64,000 bases of DNA from Erwinia persicina NBRC 102418 (GCF_001571305.1 NZ_BCTN01000003.1:62001-126000); one strand, 5' to 3'; shown: positions 20,450-30,633, counted from the first letter of the stretch. The notes: generated by a model not told the origin, from the letters alone. Numbers and translations: made by a program.

Positions 20450-21649
20450 ATGAATACCATTATGAATAAATCCACGAACCGCGCTTATCAGCATGCCCCG
20501 TCAGCATGGGGGGCCGTATTTTCGATGGCCCTTGGCGTCGTTGTGCTGATCGCCTCAGAATTTATGCCCGTCAGCCTGCTGACGCCGATTGCGCAGGATC
20601 TCGGCATCAGCCAGGGCAGTGCAGGACAGGCCATCTCGGTATCCGGTATGTTTGCCGTGGTGACCAGCCTGCTCAATACCCCCCTCACCGGCCACTGGGA
20701 CCGGAAAAAAGTGCTGATGAGCTTCACCTTCCTGCTGATTGCCTCCGGTGTGATCGTTACGCTGGCAGCCGACGGTATCACCTTTATGGTGGGCCGCGCG
20801 CTGCTGGGGATGGCTATCGGCGGCTTCTGGTCAATGTCGACCGCCACGGTGATGCGCCTGCTTCCCGCCCATTCGCTGGCAAAAGGCCTGGCGTTAATCA
20901 ACGGCGGCAATGCGCTGGCAGCGACGGTCGCCGCGCCGCTGGGCAGTTTTCTCGGGCAGTATACGGGCTGGCGTGGCGCCTTCGTTATCGTGGTACCGCT
21001 GGCGGTGCTGGCGTTTGTCTGGCAGTGGCGCAGCCTTCCGCTGATGCCAGCGGATCGTCCGCGCAAACCTGTCACCAATCCTTTTTCCCTGCTGCGTCAC
21101 CCTCAGGTGGCGCTGGGCATGGCGGGGATACTGTTTCTGTTTATGGGGCAGTTTGCCCTTTTCACCTACCTGCGCCCGCTGCTGGAGGAGGTCACGCGGG
21201 TATCGGTCACGCAGCTTTCGCTGATGCTGTTCGCCCTGGGGGGATTCGGTCTCGTCGGTACGTGGCTGATGGGCCCCTTGCTTAAGCACGGGCTCTACGC
21301 CTGGCTGGCGGGCATTCCGCTTGCCATGGCCCTGATCGCCCTGTTGCTGATTGTGCTGGCTGACGCGATGGTTCCCGTCAGTGTGCTTCTCGCCCTCTGG
21401 GGCCTGATCGCCACACCGGCCCCAATCGTCTGGGGTGTCTGGCTCAGCAAAGCGCTGGCAGAGAATGCCGAAACCGGCGGTGGGCTGATGGTGGCCACCA
21501 TCCAGTTGGCCATTACCGCCGGCGCCGGACTGGGCGGCATCCTGTTTGATGCCTCAGGCTGGTGGAGCCCTGTCGTGCTGGGCGCAGGTTTACTGCTTGC
21601 ATCAGCCGGCTTCGCCCTGGCAGCACAAAAGAACAGGGACGCCGTCTGA
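20450..21649 (+). CDS. MFS exporter, NepI/PbuE-like (DHA1)
   Basis: 399-residue major facilitator with twelve predicted helices. The first loop segment EFMPVSLLTPIAQDLGISQG and the later GRALLGMAIGGFWSMSTATVMRL match closely the corresponding parts of E. coli NepI, an inner-membrane exporter of purine ribonucleosides. LPL-rich helix ends and PLGSFLG also agree. Function as a nucleoside or drug exporter is an inference from that similarity. The ATG at 20450 is chosen because upstream residues are not MFS-like; ATG at 20432 is an alternative. It is divergent from the LysR gene. Confidence 0.85.
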   Translation: MNTIMNKSTNRAYQHAPSAWGAVFSMALGVVVLIASEFMPVSLLTPIAQDLGISQGSAGQAISVSGMFAVVTSLLNTPLTGHWDRKKVLMSFTFLLIASGVIVTLAADGITFMVGRALLGMAIGGFWSMSTATVMRLLPAHSLAKGLALINGGNALAATVAAPLGSFLGQYTGWRGAFVIVVPLAVLAFVWQWRSLPLMPADRPRKPVTNPFSLLRHPQVALGMAGILFLFMGQFALFTYLRPLLEEVTRVSVTQLSLMLFALGGFGLVGTWLMGPLLKHGLYAWLAGIPLAMALIALLLIVLADAMVPVSVLLALWGLIATPAPIVWGVWLSKALAENAETGGGLMVATIQLAITAGAGLGGILFDASGWWSPVVLGAGLLLASAGFALAAQKNRDAV

Positions 21650-21653
21650 GCGC

Positions 21654-21690
21654 GAAGGCGAAGTGCTGCCCTCGCCTTCTGACGATTTTC
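21654..21690 (+). terminator. Possible terminator after the NepI-like gene
   Basis: Inverted repeat GAAGGCGA / TCGCCTTC with a 10-base loop 5 bases after the stop codon; T residues follow only after a gap (GACGATTTTC). Confidence 0.4.
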
Positions 21691-21834
21691 GACGGGCCAT
21701 GTTAAAAATAATAAAACATCGTTTCATTTTTGTTGTAATCCTTTCTCCATCTGCTTATGCTTCCTGAACCGGCCCGCGCGATCACGTTCTGCTGTTTTCA
21801 CTGCGCGCGCCCACTTACCTATAAGGAAGCCAGG

Positions 21835-22596
21835 ATGATCCTCAACGCATTTAATCTTGAAGGCAAAGTGGCCATGATCACCGGCTGCAATACCGGTCTC
21901 GGCCAGGGAATGGCGCTGGGTCTGGCCCAGGCAGGGTGCGATATTATTGGCGTCAATCGCTCCACTGCCAGCGAAACGGCAGAGAAAGTCGCCGCGACCG
22001 GACGACGTTTCGTCAGTATTACGGCCGATCTGTCCGACAGCCGCTGTATTGACGGGGTGATGGCGCAGGCGCTGGCCGCTTTCCCCAGGCTGGATATTCT
22101 GGTCAACAATGCCGGGATCATTCGCCGGGCAGACGCGATCGACTTCAGTGAGACTGACTGGGATGAGGTGATGAATCTTAACAGTAAGACACTGTTTTTT
22201 CTGTCGCAGCGGGTCGCCCGTCGTTTTATCCAGCAGGGACATGGCGGTAAAATCATCAATATCGCCTCCATGCTGTCATATCAGGGCGGTATTCGCGTCC
22301 CTTCCTATACTGCATCGAAAACCGCCGTACTCGGGCTGACGCGCCTGATGGCCAATGAATGGGCAGCGCACGGGATTAACGTTAACGCCATTGCTCCTGG
22401 CTATATGGCCACCAATAACACTGAACAGCTGCGCGATGATGAAGAACGCAACCAGCAGATCCTGGCGCGCATACCTGCCGGGCGCTGGGGCCAGGGCAGT
22501 GATATGATGGGGCCTGTGGTGTTTCTCGCCTCTTCCGCCTCGGACTACGTCAATGGCTTCACTCTGGCAGTAGATGGCGGCTGGCTGGCGCGTTGA
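21835..22596 (+). CDS. kduD: 2-dehydro-3-deoxy-D-gluconate 5-dehydrogenase KduD
   Basis: 253-residue short-chain dehydrogenase, nearly collinear with E. coli KduD from MILNAFNLEGKVAMITG to VDGGWLAR. The cofactor motif TGCNTGLGQG, NNAG at residues 88-91, catalytic Ser in NIASML and Tyr-x-x-x-Lys in SYTASK are present. KduD interconverts 2,5-diketo-3-deoxygluconate and 2-keto-3-deoxygluconate in pectin/hexuronate breakdown. Unusually it stands alone here: no kduI isomerase or uronate genes adjoin it. The ATG at 21835 follows AAGGAAGCCAGG and matches the family start. Confidence 0.9.
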   Translation: MILNAFNLEGKVAMITGCNTGLGQGMALGLAQAGCDIIGVNRSTASETAEKVAATGRRFVSITADLSDSRCIDGVMAQALAAFPRLDILVNNAGIIRRADAIDFSETDWDEVMNLNSKTLFFLSQRVARRFIQQGHGGKIINIASMLSYQGGIRVPSYTASKTAVLGLTRLMANEWAAHGINVNAIAPGYMATNNTEQLRDDEERNQQILARIPAGRWGQGSDMMGPVVFLASSASDYVNGFTLAVDGGWLAR

Positions 22597-22607
22597 GCGC
22601 TCTGTCT

Positions 22608-22637
22608 GTACGGGAGGGAAAAAGCCCCTCTCCGTAC
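22608..22637 (+). terminator. Hairpin after kduD
   Basis: GTACGG-GAGGG / CCCTC-T-CCGTAC inverted repeat with an AAAAAGC loop and one bulge, 11 bases past the kduD stop. No adjacent T run, so it may only stabilise the 3' end. Confidence 0.35.
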
Positions 22638-22693
22638 CGCTTACGATCAATAACACTTTATTTATCTTTCGTTACAGCGTCACATATTTATTC

Positions 22694-22731
22694 TACTGTA
22701 TATATTCCCTATACTGGATGCATTGACAGTT
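22694..22731. promoter_or_regulatory. Two tandem LexA (SOS) boxes upstream of ydjM
   Basis: TACTGTATATATTCCCTATA (22694-22713) is a box with one strong half, and TACTGGATGCATTGACAGTT (22712-22731) has the full CTG-N10-CAG core. They overlap by two bases and lie 18-56 bases before the ydjM ATG. E. coli ydjM also has two LexA sites in this position. Confidence 0.8.
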
Positions 22732-22749
22732 ATGTAGCCAGGTATCCCC

Positions 22750-23331
22750 ATGACGGCCGAAGGCCATCTTATTTTTGCCATTGCCAGCGCTATTTTCGCC
22801 AAGCGTGCTGAACTGACGCCGGTGCTGGCCAGCGCCGACTGGTGGCATATTATTCCGGCCACGCTGCTCACCTGCCTGCTACCGGATATCGACCACCCCA
22901 AATCCTTTCTCGGGCAGCGGCTTAAATGGCTGTCGCACCCGATTGCGCGGGCATTTGGTCACCGGGGCTTTACGCATAGTTTGCTGGCCGTTGTCGGTGG
23001 CGTTGCCCTGCTGCAGTTAAAACTTCCTGCCAGTTGGCTGATCCCGGCCGATGCCTTCCAGGGAATGGTGCTGGGTTATCTCAGCCACATTGTTGCCGAT
23101 ATGCTCACACCTGCCGGGGTGCCACTGCTCTGGCCCTGCCGCTGGCGCTTTCGCCTGCCCCTGCTCAGAAGCCAGAAAGGAAATCAGCTGGAACGCACCC
23201 TGTGCCTGGCGCTGGTCGGTTATGCCATCTGGTTCCCCCCCGGCGCGCTGCCTTTTGGTGCATCAGACTGGACCAGTCAGGTGGTTAACTCAGCGCAACA
23301 TCACATCGAACGGTTTATTAACAAACAATAG
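22750..23331 (+). CDS. ydjM: SOS-inducible inner-membrane hydrolase-like protein YdjM
   Basis: 193-residue membrane protein of the YdjM/DUF457 metal-dependent hydrolase-like family. Conserved residues are the N-terminal EGHLIFAIASAI, the acidic LLPDIDHPKS, the HRGFTHSLLA pattern near residue 77 and a later GYLSHIVADMLTPAGVPLLWP; these His/Asp clusters suggest a metal site at the membrane. Role unknown. Tandem LexA boxes directly upstream indicate DNA-damage induction. Confidence 0.92.
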   Translation: MTAEGHLIFAIASAIFAKRAELTPVLASADWWHIIPATLLTCLLPDIDHPKSFLGQRLKWLSHPIARAFGHRGFTHSLLAVVGGVALLQLKLPASWLIPADAFQGMVLGYLSHIVADMLTPAGVPLLWPCRWRFRLPLLRSQKGNQLERTLCLALVGYAIWFPPGALPFGASDWTSQVVNSAQHHIERFINKQ

Positions 23332-23504
23332 GGTGAATTATTAAACAAATATGAGCAAAAAATTATAAATAATTCCGTTTGGATATAAGGTCGCACCAAC
23401 AGTAACTGATACCATTCCGTCACTGGTTTACTTACTGCGCAACAGAAATTAACTGCCGCAGGCATGACTACGACGTAGTCCGTATTTTTTTGGAGATATT
23501 GGGA

Positions 23505-24902
23505 ATGAATTTTCCACTGATTATTAACCTGGTGGTGTTTGTTGCACTGCTGCTGCTGGTGGCCAAAGCCAGCCGTACGGGCTGGAGTCTGTCGAAAAAG
23601 GTGCTTGTTGGCCTGGTGGTCGGGGTCCTTTTCGGTCTGGCGCTGCATATCATCTATGGTGAAAACAGCCCGGTGATTAAAGAGTCGGTAAGCTGGTTTA
23701 ACCTCGTGGGTAATGGTTATGTTCAGCTGTTGCAGATGATTGTGATGCCGCTGGTCTTTGCCTCGATTCTCAGCGCCGTTGCCCGCCTGCACAATGCCTC
23801 ATCGCTGGGCAAAATCAGCCTGCTCACCATTGGCGTACTGCTGTTCACCACGGCCATTGCGGCGGCGGTCGGGGTGTTCGTCACCTGGCTGTTCGGTCTC
23901 AATGCCAGCGGCCTGGTGCAGGGTGCGCAGGAAACCGCGCGTCTGGCTGCCATTCAGAGCAATTATGTCGGCAAAGTGGCCGACCTTAGTGCGCCGCAGC
24001 TGCTGCTGTCGTTTGTGCCAAAAAATCCGTTTGCCGATCTGACCGGAGCCAGTCCGACGTCAATCATCAGCGTGGTGATCTTTGCCGCGTTCCTCGGTGT
24101 CGCCGCCCTGCAGCTGCTGAAGGATGATGTTGAGAAAGGTCAGCGCGTGCTGAAAGCCATCGATACCCTGCAGGCCTGGGTGATGAAGCTGGTTCGTCTG
24201 ATTATGAAACTGACCCCTTACGGCGTGCTGGCACTGATGACCAAAGTCGTTGCCACCTCCAACCTCAGTGACATTATTAAGCTGGGGAGCTTTGTGCTGG
24301 CCTCCTACCTCGGTCTGGCCATCATGTTTGCCGTCCACGCTCTGCTGCTGTCGGTCAACGGCGTGAACCCGCTGCGCTTCTTCCGCAAAGTGTGGCCGGT
24401 GATTACCTTTGCCTTTACCAGCCGTTCCAGCGCTGCCACCATCCCGCTGAGCGTGGAAGCACAGACCCGTCGTCTGGGCATCCCTGAGTCGATTGCCAGC
24501 TTCGCCGCCTCCTTTGGAGCCACTATCGGTCAGAATGGCTGTGCCGGCCTGTACCCGACGATGCTGGCGGTGATGGTCGCCCCCACCGTGGGCATCAACC
24601 CGTTCGATCCTATGTGGATTGCGACGCTGATCGGTATTGTCACCCTCAGCTCTGCCGGTGTGGCCGGCGTCGGCGGCGGTGCCACCTTCGCTGCGCTGAT
24701 TGTGCTGCCGGCGATGGGCCTGCCGGTCACGCTGGTCGCGCTGCTGATCTCCATCGAACCGCTGATTGATATGGGCCGTACCGCGCTCAACGTTAACGGT
24801 TCGATGACGGCCGGTACGCTCACCAGCCAGTGGCTGAAGCAAACCGACCGCCAGATCATGAACACCGATGCGGATAACGAAGCCGAACTGGCCCACCGTT
24901 AA
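23505..24902 (+). CDS. tcyP: L-cystine symporter TcyP (YdjN)
   Basis: 465-residue inner-membrane symporter of the dicarboxylate/amino acid:cation (DAACS) family, specific for L-cystine in E. coli. Signatures are the long hydrophobic hairpin segments, [14 protein letters not shown] (re-entrant loop HP1) near residue 304, [17 protein letters not shown] and the HP2 segment [21 protein letters not shown]. The ATG at 23505 follows GGGA and reproduces the E. coli start MNFPLI. Control by CysB is known in E. coli but I did not identify its site. A strong terminator follows. Confidence 0.96.
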   Translation: MNFPLIINLVVFVALLLLVAKASRTGWSLSKKVLVGLVVGVLFGLALHIIYGENSPVIKESVSWFNLVGNGYVQLLQMIVMPLVFASILSAVARLHNASSLGKISLLTIGVLLFTTAIAAAVGVFVTWLFGLNASGLVQGAQETARLAAIQSNYVGKVADLSAPQLLLSFVPKNPFADLTGASPTSIISVVIFAAFLGVAALQLLKDDVEKGQRVLKAIDTLQAWVMKLVRLIMKLTPYGVLALMTKVVATSNLSDIIKLGSFVLASYLGLAIMFAVHALLLSVNGVNPLRFFRKVWPVITFAFTSRSSAATIPLSVEAQTRRLGIPESIASFAASFGATIGQNGCAGLYPTMLAVMVAPTVGINPFDPMWIATLIGIVTLSSAGVAGVGGGATFAALIVLPAMGLPVTLVALLISIEPLIDMGRTALNVNGSMTAGTLTSQWLKQTDRQIMNTDADNEAELAHR

Positions 24903-24912
24903 TCCGTTGCTG

Positions 24913-24945
24913 ACGGGCCGTCATCCTGACGGCCCGTTTCTTTTT
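24913..24945 (+). terminator. Rho-independent terminator after tcyP
   Basis: Perfect 11-bp stem ACGGGCCGTCA / TGACGGCCCGT with a TCC loop, followed by TTCTTTTT. Confidence 0.93.
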
Positions 24946-25043
24946 CTCTCCCTGATTCGCCCATATCCCTTCATTTCTCAGGCGTATACTGCTCACTGTT
25001 CTATAGTTACTGGTGTCTTAATGCGGTCACCGGAGCAATCAGC

Positions 25044-27176
25044 ATGTCAAAAAATACGCAACACCCCGATCAGCCACAGCCTTCCTGCCCTGTGAATAGC
25101 AAAGTAGAGGCCCTCGAACCCTTCCGTAAAGGCGGTAAAAACCAGCCGCTGACCACCAATCAGGGAACGCGAATTGCAGACGATCAGAACTCGCTGCGCG
25201 CAGGCACCCGGGGTCCGACGCTGCTGGAAGACTTCATCATGCGTGAAAAAATCACGCACTTTGACCATGAGCGCATCCCGGAGCGCATCGTACATGCGCG
25301 GGGTTCGGCGGCACACGGTTACTTCCAGCCCTATCGTGATATGAGCCAGGTCACCAAAGCGGGTTTTCTGGCCTCACCTGACACCATCACCCCGGTTTTT
25401 GTGCGCTTTTCTACGGTGCAGGGCGGAGCCGGATCGGCAGATACCGTGCGCGATATCCGCGGTTTTGCCACAAAATTTTATACTGAGGAAGGCGTGTTCG
25501 ATTTAGTCGGGAACAACACGCCGGTGTTCTTTATTCAGGATGCCCATAAATTTCCGGATTTCGTCCATGCGGTTAAACCTGAGCCCCACAACGAAATGCC
25601 TCAGGGCGGGAGCGCCCATGACACCTTCTGGGATTACGTTTCCCTGCAGCCGGAAACATTGCATAACGTCATCTGGGCTATGTCCGATCGCGGTATCCCC
25701 CGGAGCTATCGCACCATGGAAGGCTTTGGCATCCATACCTTCCGCTTTATCAATGCCGAAGGCCGTGCCACCTTTGTCCGTTTTCACTGGAAGCCCGTGG
25801 CGGGTAAAGCCTCACTGCTCTGGGACGAAGCACAGAAGCTGAGCGGGCGCGATGCGGATTTCCACCGTCGCGACCTGTGGGAATCAATCGAGGCCGGTGA
25901 CTTCCCTGAATACGAGCTCGGTGTACAGCTCATTGAGGAAAGCGACGAATTTGCCTTCGACTTTGATCTGCTGGACGCGACCAAACTGATCCCTGAAGAA
26001 CTGGTGCCGGTGGAGCTGATTGGCAAAATGGTGCTCAACCGTAACCCGGATAATTTCTTCGCGGAAACAGAACAGGTCGCCTTCCATCCGGGTCATATCG
26101 TACCGGGGCTGGACTTTACCAACGATCCCCTGCTGCAGGGGCGACTGTTCTCCTATACCGATACCCAGATCAGCCGGCTTGGCGGGCCTAACTTCCATGA
26201 GATCCCGATTAACCGTCCCGTGTGCCCGTACCACAATTTCCAGCGCCAGGGGATGCATCGTATGGATATCGATACCAACCCGGCGAACTACGAGCCAAAC
26301 TCGATCAATGATAACTGGCCGAGAGAAACGCCTCCTGCCGCCCGCCACGGCGGGTTTGAGAGCTATCAGGAGCGGATTGAGGGGCATAAAGTCCGTGAGC
26401 GCAGCCCCTCGTTTGACGAACATTACTCGCAGCCGCGCCTCTTCTGGCTGAGCCAGACCCAGGTGGAGCAGCAGCATATTATTGATGCTTTCTCCTTTGA
26501 ACTGAGCAAGGTGGGTCGCAGCTATATCCGTGACCGGGTGGTCGATCAGCTGACGCATATCGATATTTCCCTCGCGCACAGCGTGGCAGAAAACCTGGGT
26601 ATTACGCTGACGGAAGCGCAGATGCAGACGGCACCGCCGAAGGATGTCAACGGACTGAAGAAGGATGCCAGCCTCAGCCTGTATGCGGTCCCCAGCGGTA
26701 ACATTAAAGGGCGGCAGGTCGCGTTGCTGATCAGCGACGGCGTTGATGCTGCTGATACGCTGGCCATCTTACAGGCGCTGAAAACCCAGGGCGTCCATGC
26801 GAAGCTGCTCGCCCCCCACATGGGCCAGGTGCGAGCCAGTGACGGCTCACAGCTGACGGTTGATGCCACCTTTACCGCGCTGCCCTCTCTTGCCTTTGAC
26901 GCCGTCATTGTACCGGAGGGGAATATTGATGCCCTGCTGTTACGCGGTGACGCCTGTTACTTCCTGCTGGAAGCCTACAAGCATCTGAAGGTCATTGGTC
27001 TGAGCGGTGGCGCACGCCGTTTTGCCGCGCAGTTTGGTCTGGCGGATGACGAGCAGGAGGAAGGCGTGATTATCGACAGTAAGGCGGAAGGCGTGCTGAT
27101 GAGCGAGTTCCTGGCCGCCATGACCGCTCACCGCATCTGGTCACGCAGTCAGAAAGCGCTAAGCGTTCCGGCATAA
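25044..27176 (+). CDS. katE: Catalase HPII
   Basis: 710-residue large-subunit monofunctional catalase that converts hydrogen peroxide to water and oxygen in stationary phase. The distal haem His is at residue 84 ([14 protein letters not shown]), the distal Asn in [10 protein letters not shown], and the proximal haem-ligand Tyr in [10 protein letters not shown] near residue 371. The C-terminal 150 residues form the extra class I glutamine-amidotransferase-like domain of HPII enzymes. The N-terminus is about 43 residues shorter than E. coli HPII (753 residues), a region that is poorly conserved. A CTATAGT hexamer-like element at 25001-25007 could be a sigma-S -10, but this is weak. Confidence 0.97.
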   Translation: MSKNTQHPDQPQPSCPVNSKVEALEPFRKGGKNQPLTTNQGTRIADDQNSLRAGTRGPTLLEDFIMREKITHFDHERIPERIVHARGSAAHGYFQPYRDMSQVTKAGFLASPDTITPVFVRFSTVQGGAGSADTVRDIRGFATKFYTEEGVFDLVGNNTPVFFIQDAHKFPDFVHAVKPEPHNEMPQGGSAHDTFWDYVSLQPETLHNVIWAMSDRGIPRSYRTMEGFGIHTFRFINAEGRATFVRFHWKPVAGKASLLWDEAQKLSGRDADFHRRDLWESIEAGDFPEYELGVQLIEESDEFAFDFDLLDATKLIPEELVPVELIGKMVLNRNPDNFFAETEQVAFHPGHIVPGLDFTNDPLLQGRLFSYTDTQISRLGGPNFHEIPINRPVCPYHNFQRQGMHRMDIDTNPANYEPNSINDNWPRETPPAARHGGFESYQERIEGHKVRERSPSFDEHYSQPRLFWLSQTQVEQQHIIDAFSFELSKVGRSYIRDRVVDQLTHIDISLAHSVAENLGITLTEAQMQTAPPKDVNGLKKDASLSLYAVPSGNIKGRQVALLISDGVDAADTLAILQALKTQGVHAKLLAPHMGQVRASDGSQLTVDATFTALPSLAFDAVIVPEGNIDALLLRGDACYFLLEAYKHLKVIGLSGGARRFAAQFGLADDEQEEGVIIDSKAEGVLMSEFLAAMTAHRIWSRSQKALSVPA

Positions 27177-27248
27177 TTCACCCGACAGCACAGACACCCA
27201 CCGGTCAGCGCCGGTGGGTCTTCAGCGCGGCAGGAAAAGCATGCAAAA

Positions 27249-27274
27249 AAAACGGCCACTGACGTGGCCGTTTT
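27249..27274. terminator. Bidirectional terminator between katE and osmE
   Basis: Perfect 11-bp inverted repeat AAAACGGCCAC / GTGGCCGTTTT with a four-base loop between convergent genes. T residues follow on the plus strand and an A run precedes it (27245-27252), giving U-tracts for both directions. Confidence 0.9.
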
Positions 27275-27294
27275 AATTTCGAAACAGGTATCAG

Positions 27295-27630
27295 TTACTG
27301 ATTAACCTGCGGGTCGGTGTCGTAATCTTTACAGCTCTGGAAGCCGTAGTTCATCACGCGACCGGTATCAGAGTAGCTGACAAAGTAGGTCTGCTGCTTA
27401 CCGTCACGCTCACCAATGACATAAGTCTGGCAGGTACCACGAGCATGAACCATGGTAATTTCTGTTGACGGTGGCCCGGCGATGTCACGAACCTGCTGGC
27501 GGGTCATTCCTTTTTTCACATCCTGTACCACGGGCTTAGTCGCATAACTTTCAGCGCGATCGTATGCCGTACATCCTGATAACACAGCCAGTGCCACTGC
27601 AGCACCCATTAATCCCGTTAATTTACGCAT
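27295..27630 (-). CDS. osmE: Osmotically inducible lipoprotein OsmE
   Basis: 111-residue lipoprotein of the SmpA/OmlA (BamE-like) family. The signal peptide ends in LSGC (Cys20), so the protein is lipid-anchored. The mature part carries VKKGMTRQQVRDIAGPPSTE and the ARGTCQTY / GFQSCKDYDTDP segments that typify OsmE, with two conserved cysteines in the mature domain. In E. coli it is sigma-S and osmotically induced; its molecular role is unknown. Position next to katE and near nadE is conserved. Confidence 0.95.
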   Translation of the reverse strand: MRKLTGLMGAAVALAVLSGCTAYDRAESYATKPVVQDVKKGMTRQQVRDIAGPPSTEITMVHARGTCQTYVIGERDGKQQTYFVSYSDTGRVMNYGFQSCKDYDTDPQVNQ

Positions 27631-27826
27631 TTATTCTTCCTCGTGTCATTTCCGTCAAAGCATAAGCCTGGAATAGAAATGCAGATTTTTCAACTTTATG
27701 CCGTCAAATTATTATCAGTTTATCACCGTGATGCCTATAATTCGGGACTGAGAATGAACATTCGCATTGCAGGCCGCATCAGGATGAAGCTGCGAACGCG
27801 TCACGACAGCGAATAGCGGAGCGACA

Positions 27827-28411
27827 ATGAGCCAACAGACAGAAGCCCGCGATGCCCGCCATCGCCTGCGTCAGGATGAAATTATTACTGCCGCCCGTCG
27901 CTGTTTTCGTCAGCACGGCTTCCACGCGGCCAGCATGGCGCAACTTGCCAGCGAAGCACACCTGAGTGTCGGCCAGATTTATCGCTATTTCAGCAGTAAA
28001 GACGCGATTATTCAGGAAATCGTCAGGCGGATTATTGATTCCCGCCTGCAGGAGATGCTCAGTACCAGCAGTAATGTCCACCTGCCCGAGCTGCTGGCCT
28101 GGCGCGAGGTGAATAATGAAGAAGACGAGGCGCTGATGATGGAGGTGGCGGCAGAAGCCACCCGCAGCCCCCGTGTGGCAAAAATGATGGTTGAAGCGGA
28201 TGAACGTATGTTCAGCCACGCCTGCCAGAAAGTCGCCCGTATGTACCCCGGTTTCAGCGAGGAGCGTATCCGTGCCAGTGTCGAGATCCTCGCCGTGATG
28301 GTTGAAGGTACTGCCTGCCGGCGCATTACGCCTCAGAAAGCCTCGCCAGAACGTCTGCATATCCTGTATCAACACATTAGCGACCTTCTATTTAAATCAG
28401 AGGAATCATGA
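27827..28411 (+). CDS. TetR/AcrR-family repressor
   Basis: 194-residue TetR-type regulator. The N-terminal helix-turn-helix (residues 15-60) reads IITAARRCFRQHGFHAASMAQLASEA then LSVGQIYRYFSSKDAI, the classical TetR DNA-binding signature; the remainder is a helical ligand-binding and dimerisation domain. It overlaps the downstream efflux gene by four bases (ATGA), so the two are cotranscribed, and it most likely represses that transporter and itself. The pair lies between osmE and nadE, a site with no such genes in E. coli. Confidence 0.9.
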   Translation: MSQQTEARDARHRLRQDEIITAARRCFRQHGFHAASMAQLASEAHLSVGQIYRYFSSKDAIIQEIVRRIIDSRLQEMLSTSSNVHLPELLAWREVNNEEDEALMMEVAAEATRSPRVAKMMVEADERMFSHACQKVARMYPGFSEERIRASVEILAVMVEGTACRRITPQKASPERLHILYQHISDLLFKSEES

Positions 28412-29598
28412 CACCTGTTCACTCCCGCCGTCTTGGCTATGCCATCACGCTCGGCCTGCTGGCGGCCCTCGGGCCGCTGTGCATCGATCTGTATCTGCCC
28501 GCCCTGCCGGAGCTGGCCCGCGACCTGAACACGCCCACCGCCACCGCACAGCTCAGTCTGACCGCCGGGCTGCTGGGACTGGGACTGGGTCAGCTGTTTT
28601 TTGGCCCGTTAAGCGATAAGTATGGGCGTATCCGCCCGCTGCTCCTGTCACTGGTGTTGCTATTGATTGCCTCTGTCGGCTGCGCGCTGGCCCAGGATAT
28701 TCACCAACTGCTGCTGGCCCGCCTGTTTGAAGGGCTGTCCGGCGCGGGGGGCGCCGTGCTGTCACGCGCTATTGCCCGTGATATGTACAGCGGCCATGAA
28801 CTGACCCGCTTCTTCGCTCTCTTAATGCTGGTGAACGGGCTGGCACCGATTGCGGCCCCGGTGATGGGGGGCGCACTGATGGCGTTCCTTGACTGGCGCG
28901 GCCTGTTTATGGTCATCGCCCTGATCGCCCTGATGCTGTTTATTCTGGCCCGCGTCAAACTGCACGAAACCTTGCCGGTAGCGCGACGGAGTCAGGGCAG
29001 TATTTTTTCCGCCTGGGCCGCGCTGGGCCAGGTCATTATGCACCGTCCGTTTATGGGCTTCTGCCTGACGCAGGGGTTTATGATGTCAGGGATGTTTGCC
29101 TACATTGGCGCGTCCCCCTTTGTACTCCAGCAAATTTATCAGCTCTCCCCGCAGGCGTTCAGCTTCTGCTTTGCCGCCAACGGCGTGGGTCTGATTATTG
29201 CTTCGCAGGTCAGTGCGCGTCTCTGCCCGCTATGGGGCGAGTATCGCGTACTGAAAGGCGGTCTGACGCTGGCGTTGATTTCATCGTCGAGCCTGCTGCT
29301 GGCCGGATTAACCGCCGCGCCGCTGCCGCTGGTGCTGGTTGCCCTGTTTTTCACCGTCGCCAGCAACGGCGTTATTTCGGTGACCGCCTCCTCACTGGCG
29401 ATGCAGAGCCAGGGCCATCGCGCGGGCAGCGCGTCAGCCGTGATTGGCGTCACCATGTTTACGCTGGGCGGTATCAGCGTGCCGGTGACCGGCATCGGTG
29501 GCACCTCGGTGCTGACCATGACCGCCACCATTTTCGGCTGCTATATGCTGGCCATTCTGATGTTTACCGTGCTGGCGCAAAAACCCAAAAAAGAGTGA
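28408..29598 (+). CDS. MFS multidrug efflux transporter, Bcr/CflA family
   Basis: 396-residue major facilitator with twelve predicted helices. The N-terminal PLCIDLYLPALPELARDL and the loop motif A segment FFGPLSDKYGRIRPLL identify the Bcr/CflA drug-resistance subfamily; the RLFEGLSGAGGAVLSRAIARD segment is the motif-C-like region. It should export small toxic compounds using the proton gradient. The substrate is not predictable. It is translationally coupled to an upstream TetR regulator. Confidence 0.9.
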   Translation: MTPVHSRRLGYAITLGLLAALGPLCIDLYLPALPELARDLNTPTATAQLSLTAGLLGLGLGQLFFGPLSDKYGRIRPLLLSLVLLLIASVGCALAQDIHQLLLARLFEGLSGAGGAVLSRAIARDMYSGHELTRFFALLMLVNGLAPIAAPVMGGALMAFLDWRGLFMVIALIALMLFILARVKLHETLPVARRSQGSIFSAWAALGQVIMHRPFMGFCLTQGFMMSGMFAYIGASPFVLQQIYQLSPQAFSFCFAANGVGLIIASQVSARLCPLWGEYRVLKGGLTLALISSSSLLLAGLTAAPLPLVLVALFFTVASNGVISVTASSLAMQSQGHRAGSASAVIGVTMFTLGGISVPVTGIGGTSVLTMTATIFGCYMLAILMFTVLAQKPKKE

Positions 29599-29721
29599 GC
29601 CTTTAACGCGTGGCGCGGAGAATAACGGATTGAATGTTGTTGTTTCGCGCCAGGCGCGTTAGCTTTAAGAGATATACATCGCGTGTCGCCGTTTGCCGGC
29701 GCTGAATCTGAGGAGAGGTCA

Positions 29722-30549
29722 ATGGCTTTGCAACAGGAAATTATCGCGGCGCTGGGCGTCAAACCCACAATTGATGCCCGTGAAGAAGTTCGCACCAGCG
29801 TCGAGTTTCTGAAGTCGTATCTGAAAACCTATCCGTTTCTGAAATCACTGGTGCTGGGGATCAGCGGCGGTCAGGACTCCACTCTGGCCGGCAAACTGTG
29901 CCAAACCGCCATCAATGAACTGCGTGAGGAAACGGGCGATCGGGGCTATCAGTTTATTGCCGTACGTCTGCCGCACGGTGTGCAGGCGGATGAACAGGAT
30001 TGCCAGGATGCGATTGCGTTTATTCAGCCGGATCGCGTCTTGACGGTGAATATCAAAGCGGCCGTGCAGGCCAGCGAGCAGGCGCTGCGTGACGCCGGGA
30101 TCGCCCTTTCTGATTTTATTCGCGGCAATGAAAAAGCGCGTGAGCGCATGAAAGTCCAGTACAGTATTGCCGGTATGACCTCAGGCGTGGTGGTCGGCAC
30201 CGATCATGCGGCCGAAGCAGTGACCGGGTTCTTCACCAAGTATGGCGACGGCGGCACGGACATCAATCCCCTTTTCCGCCTCAATAAAGGCCAGGGCAAG
30301 CAGTTGCTGAAGGCGTTGGGCTGTCCGGAGCATCTGTATCTCAAGCACCCCACGGCCGATCTGGAAGACGATCGTCCCGGCCTGCAGGACGAAGTGGCTC
30401 TGGGGGTGACCTATGAGATGATTGACCGCTATCTGCAGGGGGAAACTATCGATCCTGCAGCGGCCGCCACCATCGAGAACTGGTACCTGAAAACCGAGCA
30501 TAAGCGTCGTCCCCCGATCACTGTTTTTGACGATTTCTGGAAAAAATAA
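29722..30549 (+). CDS. nadE: NH3-dependent NAD(+) synthetase
   Basis: 275-residue enzyme that adenylates nicotinic acid adenine dinucleotide and amidates it with ammonia, the last step of NAD synthesis. The PP-loop [12 protein letters not shown] near residue 46 binds [22 protein letters not shown] and [14 protein letters not shown] are conserved substrate and dimer regions. No glutaminase domain is present, so it uses free ammonia. The ATG at 29722 follows GAGGAGAGG and gives the same length as the E. coli enzyme. Confidence 0.97.
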   Translation: MALQQEIIAALGVKPTIDAREEVRTSVEFLKSYLKTYPFLKSLVLGISGGQDSTLAGKLCQTAINELREETGDRGYQFIAVRLPHGVQADEQDCQDAIAFIQPDRVLTVNIKAAVQASEQALRDAGIALSDFIRGNEKARERMKVQYSIAGMTSGVVVGTDHAAEAVTGFFTKYGDGGTDINPLFRLNKGQGKQLLKALGCPEHLYLKHPTADLEDDRPGLQDEVALGVTYEMIDRYLQGETIDPAAAATIENWYLKTEHKRRPPITVFDDFWKK

Positions 30550-30600
30550 CCTGCCGGGGCGAACTGAATTCCCGGTTCGCCCCGCAAAATTCCTCTGCTA

Positions 30601-30620
30601 TACTGTATATCTGACCAGTT
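30601..30620. promoter_or_regulatory. LexA (SOS) box upstream of cho
   Basis: TACTGTATATCTGACCAGTT, a strong match to the LexA consensus with CTG-N10-CAG, ending 13 bases before the cho GTG start. cho is a known SOS gene in E. coli. Confidence 0.85.
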
Positions 30621-30633
30621 AGCGGAGTTGTGA

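Noticed and set aside
24060..24896. 278-codon open frame opposite tcyP
   Set aside because: Shadow of a membrane transporter gene; composition (Gln/His/Gly/Arg) is typical of reverse-strand artefacts.
27196..27219. ACCCACCGG / CCGGTGGGT hairpin after katE
   Set aside because: No T-tract follows it; the better terminator is the bidirectional hairpin at 27249-27274.
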